Below, piece by piece: positions 5,611 through 7,339 of a DNA stretch of 7,339 bases. The stretch is taken from contig DMUF01000041.1 of NCBI GenBank assembly GCA_003476445.1, positions 4,306-11,644 of the forward strand, written 5' to 3'. The position numbers and the translations under genes are program-made. This DNA is from Gammaproteobacteria bacterium. Its GTDB lineage: Bacteria; Pseudomonadota; Gammaproteobacteria; Pseudomonadales; Azotimanducaceae. Positions within the stretch are counted from its first letter, which is position 1, and every line of letters starts with the position of its first letter. The notes beneath the pieces are model-generated. The model was given only the letters and a program-made list of their open reading frames with translations, was not told where the DNA came from and did no database searches.

Positions 5611-7339
5611 TGGTCAAGGTAAGGGCCGAGCTGGTTCGAGACGCATCCGGAAATATCGACATCGATCATTGGGTGCGAGAGCTTGTTGCCGTGCATGGCG
5701 CGCTCGATTCCGACCGCGTGCTCTCGGGCTGTCGGTGGCTGAAGTCGATTGATCTCACCGACGCAGCGTTGCTTGAGTCAGGAATCGAACTTGCTGAGCT
5801 CGCGGCAGCGATGGAACTCGACACCGAATCGGTGCTCGCAGCGTTGGCGTACCGGGTGATGCGCAGCGGTGCGGTAACCCCCGGGGAGGTTCGTGCACGC
5901 TTCGGTGATGTGGTGGTTGGGCTTGTCGATGCGGTAGAGCGCATGGGCGCGGCGAGCGTGCTCGAGATGTCGAATGCCCGGCTGCAGACCTCCGAGCGGC
6001 GTGATCAGATTGAAAACGTGCGCCACATGCTCGTCGCCATGCTCGATGACGCACGCGTCGCCGTGCTCAAGCTGGCGGAACGGATCGTTGCCCTGCGTGC
6101 GGCCAAACTTGCGCCCGAAGCGCGCCGCGAGCGCATTGCGCGCGAAGCCCATCTGGTCTTCGCGCCGCTCGCCAACCGGCTGGGTATCTGGCGACTGAAG
6201 TGGGAACTCGAAGATCTCGCGCTGCGCTATCTCGCGCCGGACATCTACATTTCCATCGCTCGGCAGTTGTCCGGCAGGCGTGAGGAACGTGAGCGCCAGG
6301 TTGCTGGTATCGCGTCAGAGGTGGAGGCGCGGCTGTTGGAGCGTGGTGTCAGCGCCGTGGTAACGGGTCGCGCGAAACACTTCTACAGCATCTGGCGCAA
6401 GATGCAGGCAAAGCACGTGGGGATCGATCAGGTGCACGACGTCCGTGCGGTCCGCGTGCTCGTTGACGACATAGCAGCGTGCTACGCGGCTCTCGGCGTG
6501 ATTCACACGGCGTGGCGCCATGTGCCAAGCGAGTTCGATGACTACATCGCTGCGCCCAAGGAAAACGGCTATCGCTCGATTCACACCGCAGTGGTGGGTC
6601 CCGATGGGCGCACGCTCGAAGTGCAGATCCGCACACATGAGATGCATCGTGAGGCCGAGCTCGGTGTGTGTGCGCACTGGGCCTACAAAGAGCGTGACGG
6701 TGGCAACGGCAGCTACGCACTGAAGATGAACTGGCTGCGTCAGGTCGTCGATCAGCGTCATGGTCAGGTGCCGGTGAGTCCTCTGGCCGCAAGCGTGGAG
6801 TTCGGCGAAGAATTGCGACAGCTCTTCCACGACGAGCGCATCTTCGTATCCACGCCCAAAGGCCATGTCGTTGATCTGCCGGCGCAGGCGACCGCGCTTG
6901 ATTTCGCCTATCGCGTGCACACCGAGATCGGGCATCGCTGCGTGGGAGCGTTCGTTGACGGCGCTCCGGTCGCCCTCGATTCACTGCTCAAAAGTGGGCA
7001 GCGGGTGGAGATCGTCACGCACAGCGATGCACGGCCAGAGCGCGCCTGGCTCGACCTGCATCTGGGTTTCGCACGCACGGCCCGCGCGCGTCAGAAGCTG
7101 CGTGAGTGGTTTCGCGGGCTTGGCCTGGAACACAATGAAATGGCAGGGCGGGAGCGTCTGCTGACGCTGCTGGCGCGGCTTTGTGTGCCGGAGCCCGCGC
7201 GCGCCGCGCTGGGCACGGTTGCCGCTGCGGCAGGGTTTGATTCGGCGCAGGCGCTCCACGTCGCTCTTGGTGCCGGCGATTGCCAACTGCTCGACGTGAT
7301 CGATCTGATCGAACGTCATTGCTTGCGCGAGGCGCGCGA
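5610..7339 (+). CDS. relA: GTP pyrophosphokinase RelA, 3' end outside window
   Basis: Ribosome-associated (p)ppGpp synthetase of the stringent response, activated by uncharged tRNA in the A site. The frame runs open from ATG 5610 to the window end: 576 codons of a protein usually near 740 residues. Residues 1-200 form a hydrolase-like HD domain without its metal site: where SpoT/Rel has HDxxED, this protein has YRVMRS (81-86). The synthetase domain, about 230-365, shows GRAKHFYSIWRKM at 253-265, DVRAVRV with Asp277, EFDD at 308-311, PKENGYRSIHT, and EVQIRT at 337-342. EFDD instead of RxKD is the mark of monofunctional RelA. The TGS domain runs about 408-470 (IFVSTPKGHVVDLP), then the start of the helical domain. 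The zinc-finger and ACT domains lie beyond the edge. The ATG shares a base with the rlmD stop (TGATG) and lacks a strong RBS, suggesting coupled translation. Confidence 0.96.
   Translation, partial: MVKVRAELVRDASGNIDIDHWVRELVAVHGALDSDRVLSGCRWLKSIDLTDAALLESGIELAELAAAMELDTESVLAALAYRVMRSGAVTPGEVRARFGDVVVGLVDAVERMGAASVLEMSNARLQTSERRDQIENVRHMLVAMLDDARVAVLKLAERIVALRAAKLAPEARRERIAREAHLVFAPLANRLGIWRLKWELEDLALRYLAPDIYISIARQLSGRREERERQVAGIASEVEARLLERGVSAVVTGRAKHFYSIWRKMQAKHVGIDQVHDVRAVRVLVDDIAACYAALGVIHTAWRHVPSEFDDYIAAPKENGYRSIHTAVVGPDGRTLEVQIRTHEMHREAELGVCAHWAYKERDGGNGSYALKMNWLRQVVDQRHGQVPVSPLAASVEFGEELRQLFHDERIFVSTPKGHVVDLPAQATALDFAYRVHTEIGHRCVGAFVDGAPVALDSLLKSGQRVEIVTHSDARPERAWLDLHLGFARTARARQKLREWFRGLGLEHNEMAGRERLLTLLARLCVPEPARAALGTVAAAAGFDSAQALHVALGAGDCQLLDVIDLIERHCLREAR

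Noticed and set aside
1..7339. A hidden novel defence, mobile or secondary-metabolism system
   Set aside because: Every base outside one 26-base gap and one 4-base gap is in a recognised gene of a conserved housekeeping operon; there are no insertion-sequence ends, direct repeats with spacers, tRNA or phage-like genes.

Overview
The window is a single, very compact, GC-rich stretch in which all eight protein genes lie on the + strand: the 3' end of lepA, then lepB, a small DUF4845-type membrane protein gene, rnc, era, recO, rlmD and the first three quarters or so of relA. The lepA-lepB-DUF4845-rnc-era-recO order, a RelA with an EFDD synthetase motif and a dead hydrolase domain, and an RlmD with four iron-sulfur cysteines all point to a gammaproteobacterial chromosome. 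The sequence does not allow a safe genus call.

Layout: lepA (1-738, 5' cut off) overlaps lepB (738-1553) by one base. A 26-base gap with a clear ribosome-binding site precedes the DUF4845 gene (1580-1987). Four bases later rnc (1992-2669) begins, and it overlaps era (2662-3588) by 8 bases. recO (3575-4270) overlaps era by 14 bases, rlmD (4267-5610) overlaps recO by four, and relA (5610 to the window end) overlaps rlmD by one. The longest non-coding stretch is 26 bases, and I see no internal terminator, tRNA, rRNA, CRISPR array, insertion sequence or attachment site. The whole block looks like one operon with translational coupling at most junctions.

Functionally it is housekeeping: translation quality and ribosome maturation (LepA, RNase III, Era, RlmD), secretion (LepB), recombination repair (RecO) and the stringent response (RelA). 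LepA, RNase III, Era, RlmD and RelA all act on the ribosome or its RNA; LepB and RecO are long-standing operon partners without an evident direct link.

I found no undescribed system. The items most worth a second look are a perfect in-frame 18-bp tandem duplication inside rlmD whose unit is itself an inverted repeat, an Asp-to-Asn change at a metal-binding position of RNase III, a prepilin-like N-terminus on the DUF4845 protein, and recO joined directly to rlmD-relA where pdxJ often follows.
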